DNA from: Pseudoalteromonas flavipulchra NCIMB 2033 = ATCC BAA-314 | GTDB taxonomy: Bacteria; Pseudomonadota; Gammaproteobacteria; Enterobacterales; Alteromonadaceae | Length of the DNA stretch: 64,000 nucleotides | Assembly (NCBI GenBank): GCA_000814665.1 | Contig: JWIH01000018.1 | Coordinates: 186,001 to 250,000 of the forward strand | Direction of reading: 5' to 3' | Shown here: in pieces, positions 45,997 to 54,850 of the stretch | How the letters are laid out: each line of letters opens with the position of its first letter | Position numbering within the stretch: position 1 is the first letter of the stretch | Notes under the pieces: model-generated | What the model was told of the DNA's origin: nothing | What the model saw: only the letters and a program-made list of their open reading frames with translations | Database searches by the model: none | Program-made: the position numbers and the translations under genes

Positions 45997-47868
45997 ATGA
46001 AAGATTTAGCCCAGCTAGAGTTGTTAATAGAAAAACAGAAGTATAAAAAAGCATTGCCGCTAGCAAAAAAACTAGTTAACCATGACAGTGGTTTTAGGGT
46101 TACAGAGCTGCTTGGCATGGCTCAACATGGTGTGGGGCAATATGGTTTAGCCGCCATAAATCTCATAAAAGCCGCAGAGTTAGCTGGCACATCGAGTCAA
46201 AAAGCTGTTCTGTACCGAAATGCAGGTATTTGTTACCAAAACTTAGGTGATAAGTTTCAACTGCAGGCCCTGCAAGCTTTCGAGCTATCACTTCAGTTTG
46301 ATCCTGGCTTCGATAATATACAAATGCGGGTCGCAGCTGCGGAGTTAGCTTTTAGCCTAAATCAATACGATTTAGCGCTCTCATTAGCTGCCAAGCTTAT
46401 GGCCTATTCGGATTACGCTGCATTAGGCTTAGTTATTACGTTAAGAGCACATTTGGCTAAAGGCGATCAAACTAGCTTTGAAAAGCAAATGCTGATTATC
46501 GAAGGAGAAAGCAGCGCTTTTCCTGAACAAGAGGCGAAAAACCTATTAGTAACGCTAAAAGAGGCTGATAAACAAAGTTGGTTTATGAATATGTTGGGGT
46601 TATTTTCCAATAGATTTTCGCATCAAGATTGGTTTAAATATTTGCAAGGCTTGAAAATTCAGCAACAACTCACAGCAGAAAAGCCTGAGGAGTTGATTGT
46701 ATCCGATAGCAATGAAGTTGCAGAAATCATTAGGCAGTTAGTTGAAGAAATCAAGCGTTACGGTGGAAGTGTTTCAGAGGATTTAAGATTAGTTGCCTGC
46801 CAAGGTAATTTAAGTATTAAAGCCTTTAATCAGCAACCTAAGGTACTTATTGATATTCCACTGGAATGTATGCCTTTACTAGACGATTTTGAGCTTGAAG
46901 TAAATGGAAATACACTAATCTCGACACCAAAAAAAGAGCTATTAAATCCAACAGCGGTCAAAACGATGTCACTGATGGTAGAGCTTTACAACAAAGCAGA
47001 TAAAGTAACGCAATGGAAGCTATCCTCTCCTTTTTTTACCTTAAGTAAAGATAGAGCTTTATTAGAGAAGCTTTGCGATGGTAAAAAATTAAATACTAAA
47101 GTGAATAAAGATAAGCGGCTTGCCTTAGAAGAAAAGTGGGATGAGTTATTTCTATCGAGCTTTTTCGGCTCGCGAAAATTTGCGTATAAAAATGACTTTT
47201 TCAACATAGGAAAAGAGGGCTATACCTCTGGATTATTATCTATAATTGATTTCTTTAACCATAGGTGTGGGGCGTCGCCATATAAATTAAGTAACAAAGG
47301 TATATCAGTGGAAGGAACACCGGGTAATGCTGAAGCCGAGGTTTTCGTTAATTACAACCAATTTGACCCGCTTTTAACATATTTAATTTATGGGTTTGTT
47401 GATTGCGCAAGCGACTATTTGTTTTCTATTCCTTGTCATATCTCATTAGCAGAACTCGAGTTTGAAGTATTTGGAAATACAGCAGTACTTGACGTAGAAA
47501 ATCGATCAAATAGAACATCTCATTTAGCGGCATTTTTGCCTAATATTGCAGTAAAAGAGCAAAGCGTCGGCATCGATAAACTACTTATCACACCGAAGCA
47601 TCCAGAATTATTAAGAGAAGCTATACAGACCGTTCTCTTAAGTGTAATGGATAAAGATAAAATCACTGACGTAATACTTGCAGACTTAGTGAAGAGTTTC
47701 GAAAAGCAGTTGCTGACGCAAAATATTAGCTATTGGCGAGAAGTTGAAGCACTGGCTGCTGAAAGTGCACTAGAGAATAGCGTTATTGATAGTGTCAACC
47801 TGCTTTGTAAGGAGTCTAAATCCATGATTCAGAGATATGCGAGTAAACATTCAATAACTTTATTCTAG
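45997..47868 (+). CDS. TPR protein with SET/LSMT-like domain (putative protein-lysine methyltransferase)
   Basis: 623-residue cytoplasmic protein with no signal peptide. The first ~150 residues are tetratricopeptide-like helices (LLIEKQKYKKALPLAKKLV, YRNAGICYQNLGD). The C-terminal half shows the layout of LSMT/SETD3-type SET domains: an N-SET-like stretch (ACQGNLSIKAF...VLIDIPLECMPLLDDFELE), an insert, then DFFNHR (Asn421-His422) and VNYNQFDPLLTYLIYGFV with Tyr453. NH and the tyrosine before (N)xLLxxYGF are the cofactor and catalytic elements in that family. Alternative: a degenerate, inactive SET fold. The substrate is unknown; the neighbouring exported proteins are candidates. It follows the pseudogene after 11 bases. 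Confidence 0.55.
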   Translation: MKDLAQLELLIEKQKYKKALPLAKKLVNHDSGFRVTELLGMAQHGVGQYGLAAINLIKAAELAGTSSQKAVLYRNAGICYQNLGDKFQLQALQAFELSLQFDPGFDNIQMRVAAAELAFSLNQYDLALSLAAKLMAYSDYAALGLVITLRAHLAKGDQTSFEKQMLIIEGESSAFPEQEAKNLLVTLKEADKQSWFMNMLGLFSNRFSHQDWFKYLQGLKIQQQLTAEKPEELIVSDSNEVAEIIRQLVEEIKRYGGSVSEDLRLVACQGNLSIKAFNQQPKVLIDIPLECMPLLDDFELEVNGNTLISTPKKELLNPTAVKTMSLMVELYNKADKVTQWKLSSPFFTLSKDRALLEKLCDGKKLNTKVNKDKRLALEEKWDELFLSSFFGSRKFAYKNDFFNIGKEGYTSGLLSIIDFFNHRCGASPYKLSNKGISVEGTPGNAEAEVFVNYNQFDPLLTYLIYGFVDCASDYLFSIPCHISLAELEFEVFGNTAVLDVENRSNRTSHLAAFLPNIAVKEQSVGIDKLLITPKHPELLREAIQTVLLSVMDKDKITDVILADLVKSFEKQLLTQNISYWREVEALAAESALENSVIDSVNLLCKESKSMIQRYASKHSITLF

Positions 47869-47897
47869 GTAGTTAAATAAGCTAACGATACGTAATA

Positions 47898-48002
47898 ACA
47901 TGATGCCGATCACAATCTCTCACGATTGTAGACCTCGTAAAAACCTAACTGACGTGATTGGCATCAATGTTATTTGGTGATCGCGATGCATAAAATATGC
48001 AT
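47898..48002. repeat. Palindromic element between convergent genes
   Basis: TAACATGATGCCGATCAC on the left and GTGATTGGCATCAATGTTA on the right form long imperfect terminal inverted repeats around a ~40-base core. The core contains its own hairpin ACAATC/GATTGT (47912-47917 and 47924-47929). A second perfect hairpin ATGCAT-AAAAT-ATGCAT (47986-48002) abuts the minus-strand stop. It resembles a tiny MITE or a bidirectional terminator. Confidence 0.5.
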
Positions 48003-48674
48003 TTATTCAAACTGGTACTTAAACAACTCAATATCCCTTTTGTAAAAGTCAGCAACAAATTCAGTTGTTTCGTTGTCAAAGTAGGATTGATAAGAAGGCT
48101 TTACTTTCTTACCAATTAACTTTTCTAGCAGTGGGTGTCTTTTTGTTGTTTTATTTCTGTATGGCAAATCGACAACATGTCCAAAAACGCGTTGGCTGAT
48201 AGTCTCAAAATCATTCATTAAGTTTTCGAATTTACCAACAGTATCTACTAAACAATCATTTCCTTCATAGAGAAAACAATGTTGTGGAACTAAGTGCCTT
48301 AAGTTCCCTATATGGTTTTGATAATCATCAGAGTCGCAGCTAGGCAGGTAATCCAGTACAAAGTGCTTAAAGCTAAACGGGTGCTGCTTGTATGTATATT
48401 CTGATACCAACCTACTCCAAGGGTTGCGCACAAAACTAAATTTATAGTAATCGTGAAATTGCTCAGGAGTTATGTAGCCAAGTTGCACATATTCGCTGGC
48501 GGTTAAATGAGCGAGTCTAGGAGGGCCTTTCTTGGGGTTACTGTTTTTTTTGAGTAAAAGTGGCGCTCTTTCTTCCCAGGTTAAGGAAAGTTCATTAAGA
48601 AATGCACTTTCAATACTTTGACCTGCAACTTTTGGTATGTGAACAAAGATGCAGCGATGTTGGTGAGATATCAT
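48003..48674 (-). CDS. Sulfotransferase (Sulfotransfer_2-type, PAPS-dependent)
   Basis: 223-residue cytoplasmic enzyme. The PAPS 5'-phosphosulfate loop FVHIPKVAGQS is near residue 10 and the 3'-phosphate motif FSFVRNPWSRLVSEY near 80. It ends RDIELFKYQFE. Such enzymes in polysaccharide loci move sulfate from PAPS to a sugar hydroxyl; the acceptor cannot be told. It starts one base after the flippase stop on the same strand, so it is the last gene of the minus-strand module, and it is the intact relative of the pseudogene at 45324-45985. Confidence 0.85.
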   Translation of the reverse strand: MISHQHRCIFVHIPKVAGQSIESAFLNELSLTWEERAPLLLKKNSNPKKGPPRLAHLTASEYVQLGYITPEQFHDYYKFSFVRNPWSRLVSEYTYKQHPFSFKHFVLDYLPSCDSDDYQNHIGNLRHLVPQHCFLYEGNDCLVDTVGKFENLMNDFETISQRVFGHVVDLPYRNKTTKRHPLLEKLIGKKVKPSYQSYFDNETTEFVADFYKRDIELFKYQFE

Positions 48675-48675
48675 G

Positions 48676-49917
48676 TTAATGATTCCTAAGTATTTTGTAT
48701 CTTGCGAAGTAATATCCGAGGAGGTTTTGCGAGCTCATTGCAATGGCTGTTGTAATAGCAGCGCCCAGAGGACCATGATTAGTAATGAGGTGCATGGCCA
48801 ATATAACAGTAATAGCAGCAGTGAATATGCTAATATTTTGGTAGGTTTTTTCTTGGCCACTCATCGTTAACAGTGTGATTGCAGGTCCCGTAATAAGGTT
48901 AATAACTTGACCAGCTATAAGTACTAGTAACCATAATTCACCTTGTTTATAATCCTCGCCAAAAATGCCTAATAAATATTCTGAATAAAAATAGAACAGT
49001 AAAACCGTGATTGCGGCGACGAAAATAGATGTTGATTGACTAAGTGAAAACAGTTTCTTTACTTCATCTAGACGATGTTGTGAGTAGCTTTTTGCGAACT
49101 TTGCGGCCGTTACACTATTTAAGGCAAACAAAAAAATACTTGGGAGCATCGCTAGCTTGGTTACGATGGCATAAACGCCAAGTTGCGAAAGAGACACTTG
49201 TGTACTTAGGTATAGTTGGCTCCCTTGTTGCACCACTAAATAAACTAAACCGCTAATCCAAAACGCTTTTGCACTTATCCAGAATGAATAGCGTGGTTGG
49301 GGTGTTGTGGTGCTAGGGGGGCGAAGTTTAATTACAATAAATAGGCTAGTAATAGCTGTAATGCACAGTGCGCCAGTCACAAGATACAATACCAAAGCAA
49401 GAGTGCTCAAATGCATGGTTGTAGCACCAAAGAGCAGTATACAGAGGCTAGCAAATCCACTGAATGTGGTAAATAAGCTGGGTTTTGATAAGCCTTTGAA
49501 AATGCATGCGTTTAGATTGATTATTGCAGTGGCGAATGAGGCTATATGCAGTAATGTCCAAAATTGAAAGGTAGAGATACCTGAAATGGATAATAAACTA
49601 TAAAAGTGACAGAGTAATCCAGTTGTCACTACCGTGATAGAAATGCAGGTAAAGACAATAGCATATATACGCGGTAAAAAACTTGCAATATCAGTGTGTT
49701 GCTGTGATGCAATGAAGCGAACCGCAGCTTGGTCCAGTCCACATTTACTTATTGCTACAATAAACAAAATTAATAGTTGAAATAAGGCAAATAGGCCAAA
49801 ATCATCTGTTGATAATTTTTGAGCAAAGTACCAATTAACTAGAAAGCCTAGTGCCGTTGTAAGTAGTTTTAGCAATAGTGGAAGCCTTATTTGGCTTAGA
49901 AAATTATTACTTAACAA
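48676..49917 (-). CDS. Wzx-like polysaccharide flippase (MOP superfamily)
   Basis: 413-residue protein with about 12 hydrophobic segments and the MOP/RfbX-type opening LLLKLLTTALGFLVNWYFAQKLS. Typically moves lipid-linked oligosaccharide to the periplasmic face. The likely start is TTG 49917, overlapping the upstream glycosyltransferase by 11 bases; there is no ATG before the first helix. A second flippase (54851) occurs further right. Confidence 0.83.
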   Translation of the reverse strand: MLSNNFLSQIRLPLLLKLLTTALGFLVNWYFAQKLSTDDFGLFALFQLLILFIVAISKCGLDQAAVRFIASQQHTDIASFLPRIYAIVFTCISITVVTTGLLCHFYSLLSISGISTFQFWTLLHIASFATAIINLNACIFKGLSKPSLFTTFSGFASLCILLFGATTMHLSTLALVLYLVTGALCITAITSLFIVIKLRPPSTTTPQPRYSFWISAKAFWISGLVYLVVQQGSQLYLSTQVSLSQLGVYAIVTKLAMLPSIFLFALNSVTAAKFAKSYSQHRLDEVKKLFSLSQSTSIFVAAITVLLFYFYSEYLLGIFGEDYKQGELWLLVLIAGQVINLITGPAITLLTMSGQEKTYQNISIFTAAITVILAMHLITNHGPLGAAITTAIAMSSQNLLGYYFARYKILRNH

Positions 49918-51061
49918 TTGCGTTATACTCTCGTATTAATTGTTGTGCGATTGCATCTCTACTGAAGTTGCTATCGATGTAAGCGTGTCTTTGATTGTGC
50001 TCATTTAAGCCACACGACGTCTTTTTCAGTACTTCAAACATGAGTTTGGTGAGGGTATCAATCGTGGCGTCTTCGGCAACTTTCCCATTTAGCTTCTTAA
50101 CGACGTATTCAGGCCCTTCACACGGAGAGCTAATGACTTCTAATCCACAAGATAGTGCTTCATGTACAGCAACAGAAAAGGTTTCATATTCGGACCAATT
50201 AACATAGCAGTCGCTGGATTGCATCAGTTTAGCGACGGTTTCTCTAGAGCTATCGCCAATAAATTTAACTTGTTTTAATTTTAACGACTCACACAGTGTT
50301 TTGAGTTTTTGTTTATCTTCTCCGTCTCCAACTATTAATAGTTTGGTTTTTGGGTGTTCTTCAGTGATGTATGAAAATGCGCTAACAATGCTAGCAACTC
50401 GTTTAACTGGCCTTAGGTGTGCCACAGTAATAAAAGTGAAATCATCTTGTATTTTTTCTTTAGGAGTGAATAACTCTGAGTCAACCACATTGCCAATGAT
50501 CTCAATAGTCCTATCTAACTCAAATCTGTCCCGTAAGATGCTAGCTAGGCTCTCCGAGACGCAAACTAATTGATTTGCCGTTCGGTAGGCTTGACCTATT
50601 AATTGTGTCTCGAATTTAGGAGTTGTCGATAATTTTGCTGCTGATGCATGTTCTGTAATTATAAAGGGTATCTGATACTGTTGGGCTATTTGTTGTGCTG
50701 CAAGACCAGCTGCTCCTCCAGGTCCATAAAAGCAGCTATGGGCATGTAATACATCAGGTAACCCGAAGTCTCGAGTATATTGCTCAAACAGTTTTTGATA
50801 CTGCACTATTCGTTGTTTTAAGTTTATTCGGTACAGTGTAGGTAAAGTAAAATATCGACTTCTTTTGGTATTGATTTGTACATCATTTAATTGAGAAGGT
50901 GGTGTACAAGTCAAGGCATGTTTTATTGAAACCGGCTCGGGATAGATAACACCCACATTACATCCATGTTCTTTTAACGAAAGTGCCTGCTCTTTGAAAA
51001 AAGAGCCTAAGGTTGGTTTTTGACTGGTGTGATACCAAGAGGGTAGAAATAATACATGCAT
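49907..51061 (-). CDS. Glycosyltransferase family 4
   Basis: 384-residue GT-B enzyme. N-terminal acceptor domain opens MHVLFLPSWYHTSQKPTLGSFF; the C-terminal donor domain has FITVAHLRPVKR, LLIVGDGEDKQKL and E-x7-E (SEYETFSVAVHEALSCG), the nucleotide-sugar motif of GT4. First gene of the minus-strand module, with a divergent 87-base region to the next gene. The N-terminus resembles that of the plus-strand GT4 at 56239, which may be a paralogue. Confidence 0.88.
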   Translation of the reverse strand: MHVLFLPSWYHTSQKPTLGSFFKEQALSLKEHGCNVGVIYPEPVSIKHALTCTPPSQLNDVQINTKRSRYFTLPTLYRINLKQRIVQYQKLFEQYTRDFGLPDVLHAHSCFYGPGGAAGLAAQQIAQQYQIPFIITEHASAAKLSTTPKFETQLIGQAYRTANQLVCVSESLASILRDRFELDRTIEIIGNVVDSELFTPKEKIQDDFTFITVAHLRPVKRVASIVSAFSYITEEHPKTKLLIVGDGEDKQKLKTLCESLKLKQVKFIGDSSRETVAKLMQSSDCYVNWSEYETFSVAVHEALSCGLEVISSPCEGPEYVVKKLNGKVAEDATIDTLTKLMFEVLKKTSCGLNEHNQRHAYIDSNFSRDAIAQQLIREYNAIVK

Positions 51062-51148
51062 GTTGTAATTCGAGTCGTATTGCTAAACAGCCAAGCGATT
51101 GTTCTGGTATAGTATCACCTAATTTTACAGAATACTTTGATATTTTCG

Positions 51149-51796
51149 ATGATTGAAAAGCTAACAAGGCTTCTTAAACGCTGGTTGCCACTTCCTGTCT
51201 ACCCGTATAAATCTTACATGATAAGAAAGCAGTGTATTTTTATTCACATTCCAAAAAATGCAGGTACCAGTGTCTTAAAGGCATTTGGCTATAGAGGTTA
51301 TCGGCTTCATGCTAAGTGGTTTGATTATAATGAATCTAACCCATATCTTTTTGAACGCTATCATAAGTTTGCTATCGTTAGAGCGCCCTTAGCAAGGTTA
51401 TATTCTGCTTACAACTATGTGATAAAGGGTGGTAACCAGAGTGAAGGGGATAGGGCGTTGCAACAGCAGGTGCTAAGTAATGCCAGAACGTTCACGGAAT
51501 TTGTAGATAAGATATTGACTCCTGAATTTGTGTTGTTTCAACCTTTATTTCAACCACAGAGCTACTATATATTTGATTCTCAGTATCAATGTAAAGTTGA
51601 TACTATTTTACGCTATGAATCTTTGAATCACGATTGGCGTAAGCTTTGTATTTTGAAAGGATGGACAATAGAGTTACCTTGGTTAAATAAAGGGGCTTCA
51701 ACATTACCCGAGGCGCTCTCCCCGCAACAGCTCGAAAAAATTCAATGTTTATATAAAGTTGATTATGAATTACTAGGTTATCGCTTCAATGAGTAG
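51149..51796 (+). CDS. Sulfotransferase-family protein
   Basis: 215-residue protein with a basic N-terminus (LTRLLKRWLPLP), PAPS loop CIFIHIPKNAGTSVLKAF near residue 35 and 3'-phosphate motif FAIVRAPLARLYSAY near 75. The second motif has RAP in place of the usual RNP, which may change cofactor contacts. ATG 51149 is preferred over TTG 51137. It overlaps the next glycosyltransferase by eight bases. Only weakly like the other two sulfotransferases here. Confidence 0.78.
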   Translation: MIEKLTRLLKRWLPLPVYPYKSYMIRKQCIFIHIPKNAGTSVLKAFGYRGYRLHAKWFDYNESNPYLFERYHKFAIVRAPLARLYSAYNYVIKGGNQSEGDRALQQQVLSNARTFTEFVDKILTPEFVLFQPLFQPQSYYIFDSQYQCKVDTILRYESLNHDWRKLCILKGWTIELPWLNKGASTLPEALSPQQLEKIQCLYKVDYELLGYRFNE

Positions 51797-52982
51797 GAAT
51801 ACGATTATACTCACAAGCAATGCTTACCTTCCTAATATTGGAGGGGTCGAAAATTCCTTAATGCAATTGAGTAAAGCGTATCATGAGTTGGGTTTTCGAG
51901 TTGTGATCATTGCTAGTAACGTTAATACTGTTAATAAACAAACCTTACCGCTTTGCGAAACTACCGAATACGCAACCATTTGGAGGTATGACGTTTGTTT
52001 TCACGGGCAACAGCACTCTAAGTTGAAAGCATCCCTTTTGGGTTGGCAAAATATGCGACGTTGCTTTAGGGCCGCAAGGGTTGAGTTTGGTAACGCTTTG
52101 GTCATTAGTCGTTATCATATTACTACTATCCATGCTCGATTAGCTGGCTTTAGTCGAGTGAGCTATTTATTACCCGGTGTTGTTAAATTCCAAAACCAGC
52201 CAAGCAATACTCATAAGGTGGAAGGGCTAAGGCAAGTCAAACAATGGTTAGCGATTTTTTATCATCATGCGATTCAAAAACTTGCTTTACAGGTAACTGA
52301 GAAAAATTTTGTGTTTAGCAGTAATATGTTAAACCAGTTAGCTCAAATTGGTTTTGATTGTAGCAAGGTGACAATGGTGAGCCCTGGAGTAGATACAAAT
52401 AAATTTATTTCTCTTGATGTAAACGCTCAAACCGCCTTGAAAGGAAAACTGGGATTACCCTTGGATAAAAACTTATTACTCGTTGTTGGACGGTTTACCG
52501 CGGCAAAGGGAATTGAGTATGCAATTCGGGCACAGAAAGAGCTTTTACATACACATTTAGTACTTGTAGGTGGTGGAGAGCAGGAGGATTATTATAAATC
52601 CTTAGTTGTGAAACTTGGTATTGAGGAATGTGTTACTTTCGTTGGTGCTGTAGCGGATACTTCTCCATTTTATCAGGTAGCGTCACTATTTCTTATGACA
52701 TCAACTTATGAACCGTTTGGACAAACTATTCTTGAAGCATTAAGTTGTGAAGTGCCAGTTATTGCGTTTCGCGCAGGAGAGACTGTGAAAACGGCAACTT
52801 GCGAGATGCTTGGTGACGATGCATGTTTTTATGTGAATACATTAGATGCTAGTGATTTGGCAAAAACTATTTCATGTGCATTAGCAGACGTTGAAAAGCG
52901 AGCGCAAATTTCGCGTAACGGCGTGGCTTTTGTTAGGCAAAAATACAGCTGGAATGCATTGGCTAAATCACTAATAAAGTAA
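51789..52982 (+). CDS. Glycosyltransferase family 4
   Basis: 397-residue GT-B enzyme; the glycine-rich opening YLPNIGGVENSL and the C-terminal ATP/NDP-type motifs VVGRFTAAKGIEYAI, HLVLVGGGEQEDYY and E-x7-E (TYEPFGQTILEALSCEVP) are clear. Likely adds a sugar during repeat-unit assembly in the cytoplasm. It is coupled to the sulfotransferase upstream and ends at a palindromic terminator. Confidence 0.88.
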   Translation: MSRNTIILTSNAYLPNIGGVENSLMQLSKAYHELGFRVVIIASNVNTVNKQTLPLCETTEYATIWRYDVCFHGQQHSKLKASLLGWQNMRRCFRAARVEFGNALVISRYHITTIHARLAGFSRVSYLLPGVVKFQNQPSNTHKVEGLRQVKQWLAIFYHHAIQKLALQVTEKNFVFSSNMLNQLAQIGFDCSKVTMVSPGVDTNKFISLDVNAQTALKGKLGLPLDKNLLLVVGRFTAAKGIEYAIRAQKELLHTHLVLVGGGEQEDYYKSLVVKLGIEECVTFVGAVADTSPFYQVASLFLMTSTYEPFGQTILEALSCEVPVIAFRAGETVKTATCEMLGDDACFYVNTLDASDLAKTISCALADVEKRAQISRNGVAFVRQKYSWNALAKSLIK

Positions 52983-52985
52983 GCA

Positions 52986-53024
52986 AATATTGCTATTTAG
53001 GATTTTATCAAAAATAGCAATATT
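52986..53024. terminator. Bidirectional terminator between convergent genes
   Basis: Perfect 13-base inverted repeat AATATTGCTATTT (52986-52998) and AAATAGCAATATT (53012-53024) with a 13-base loop. It lies between the stops of the glycosyltransferase and the minus-strand lipoprotein. Confidence 0.65.
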
Positions 53025-53034
53025 ACTCGTAAGA

Positions 53035-54603
53035 TTACTCTGTTGTGGGGTTGTATTGGTATATTTGACTTGTCATTTGGGTCGTAAACGCACCTCCAAT
53101 TTGGTACTGCTTCTGATCAACTGACTCCATTTTAAAGTCACGCAAGTAGTAAGTTTCAGAGCCTTGTTGCTCCGTAGCACTTGGGTTGCTTGCTAGGTTA
53201 CTCCACTGCATAGTTTGAGTATCGTAATTCAAAACGTGCGCTGCGCTATGAAGCTGAATGTTTTGCTGATTATGCGTCAGCGTATAGTAGCGCCCGAAGA
53301 GCTCAGCCGGCACCTGCTCATTTAAGAGTATCTGAGCGCTTGAGAGTTGATACTGAATTAAGTGAGCTTGTTGCTCTTGAGTATTGTTAGCCGTTATAAA
53401 TAATTCGTTTCCGATAAACTGGCAGTCAGTAATCGATAGATTTGGTAGTGATGCCGGTTTGTGCGACCAAGTTGTATCAGCGGTGGCCAGCTGATAAGCA
53501 TACGTGGTGTTAGCTTGTTGGGTGAACGCAACAATCGTGTCATTGTTTGCACAACTCGCTAGAACATTATTTTCAAAAGGGGCAAATTTGGGCGCTGCAA
53601 TTGATGTCCATTGCTGTGTACTAAAATCAAAGATCTCCATTGTCTCCTTGGGGGAGGAGGTGCTTGGGCAGGCCTCTGTTCCACCGAAGAGGAACAACTT
53701 ATTGTTTGATACTTGAGCTTGATAATAGTAGCGAGACTCGTTTGCAGAAGGTAACGCTTGCCAATCCGTGTTTGTGGTTGCAAGTGAGTGGATCTCAGGT
53801 GCGCTTAAAGGTGCATTTGCGCAACTCATTGAGGAAGAAAGTGATGCTGCATGACTTACAATGATGATTTCCTTTCCAAGTGTCGCAGACTGTAAGTGAC
53901 TACCTAGATTGTTTGGGATCTCTGAAAAAGCTTGCCATGGTTGAGATACAACCTCTATGTCGAAAGGGGGCAGCGATACGCTATGTTCGCCATCCAGTAC
54001 AGATATAACAATTTGCCGATAGTTACCAAGCTGTTCAATATTAGCCGGCTTTCCACTTAGCTCACCGGTTGTTGTATCAAATTCCGCCCAACTAGGTTTG
54101 TTGGTAATTCCGAATTGATATGTGCTAGTTTCACCGTCAACATCTTCAACAGTTGGCGTGAAATGATAGCTGTCGTTAAGTTTGATAGCTTCGGGCGAGG
54201 GGGTTCCTGAAACTGTGGGAGCGTCGTTAATCGCTTCGACAGTGATATCGACGGTAACTTCATTACTCAATACCCCACCTTTTTTAAATTTGTAAGTGAA
54301 GCTGTCTGTGCCATTTTTGTTTGGTTCTGGTTGATAACTTAGGCTCAAGCCACTACTGGTGAGCGTGCCAAGAGTGGGTGACTTTATGACTTCAACCGTT
54401 AATGTGTCGTTTCCACTTGGTGCGGACTTTGGGTTAACCGTAAGTGTGTAGGTTGTATCTTCTTGGGTGGTAAATGCTGTTGATGTTTCTACAGTAAAGC
54501 TTCCTTGGCCACCGATTACATCATTGTCATTGTTATCTGAACTCCCTCCACAGGCGCTTAACAAAGCACTAGCAATGATAGTAGAGATTATTGACCTTTT
54601 CAT
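53035..54603 (-). CDS. Surface lipoprotein with cadherin-like and Kelch-like repeats
   Basis: 522-residue lipoprotein (lipobox LSAC, about residue 18) followed by an Asp/Asn-rich linker. Then come Ig/cadherin-like modules (about 40-125, with a NGTDSFTYKF motif) and a He_PIG-like Ig domain (about 130-215, FGITNKPSWAEFDTTTGELSG). The C-terminal half fits a Kelch-type beta-propeller (KLFLFGGTEACP... METMEIFDFSTQQWTSI). The upstream frame to 54681 is not used: AAGGAGAAGG precedes ATG 54603. Function unknown; perhaps binding of a glycan or protein at the cell surface. Confidence 0.75.
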   Translation of the reverse strand: MKRSIISTIIASALLSACGGSSDNNDNDVIGGQGSFTVETSTAFTTQEDTTYTLTVNPKSAPSGNDTLTVEVIKSPTLGTLTSSGLSLSYQPEPNKNGTDSFTYKFKKGGVLSNEVTVDITVEAINDAPTVSGTPSPEAIKLNDSYHFTPTVEDVDGETSTYQFGITNKPSWAEFDTTTGELSGKPANIEQLGNYRQIVISVLDGEHSVSLPPFDIEVVSQPWQAFSEIPNNLGSHLQSATLGKEIIIVSHAASLSSSMSCANAPLSAPEIHSLATTNTDWQALPSANESRYYYQAQVSNNKLFLFGGTEACPSTSSPKETMEIFDFSTQQWTSIAAPKFAPFENNVLASCANNDTIVAFTQQANTTYAYQLATADTTWSHKPASLPNLSITDCQFIGNELFITANNTQEQQAHLIQYQLSSAQILLNEQVPAELFGRYYTLTHNQQNIQLHSAAHVLNYDTQTMQWSNLASNPSATEQQGSETYYLRDFKMESVDQKQYQIGGAFTTQMTSQIYQYNPTTE

Positions 54604-54850
54604 AAATACCTTCTCCTTGAATGTTGTGCTCACCTCTAGTGTGAGTATCTGTTGGACGAAATTCAAGCAATATCTTTTCAATACCTTGAACGCTAATATT
54701 ATGGCTTACGATAAGGTATTTTGTGGCATAGATGAGTTGCATTGCTCGTGTTAGAATGGAAGTTTGATGATGAAGTCAAGGTTAATACTTTTCGCGTAGT
54801 GACTGGTTTGACTGTTGATGTGTTAATATTGCAAATTAAAAGATACGCGC

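Noticed and set aside
51062..51148. Divergent promoter between the GT4 and sulfotransferase genes
   Set aside because: The 87-base gap must contain start signals for both strands, but no clear -35/-10 pair could be placed.
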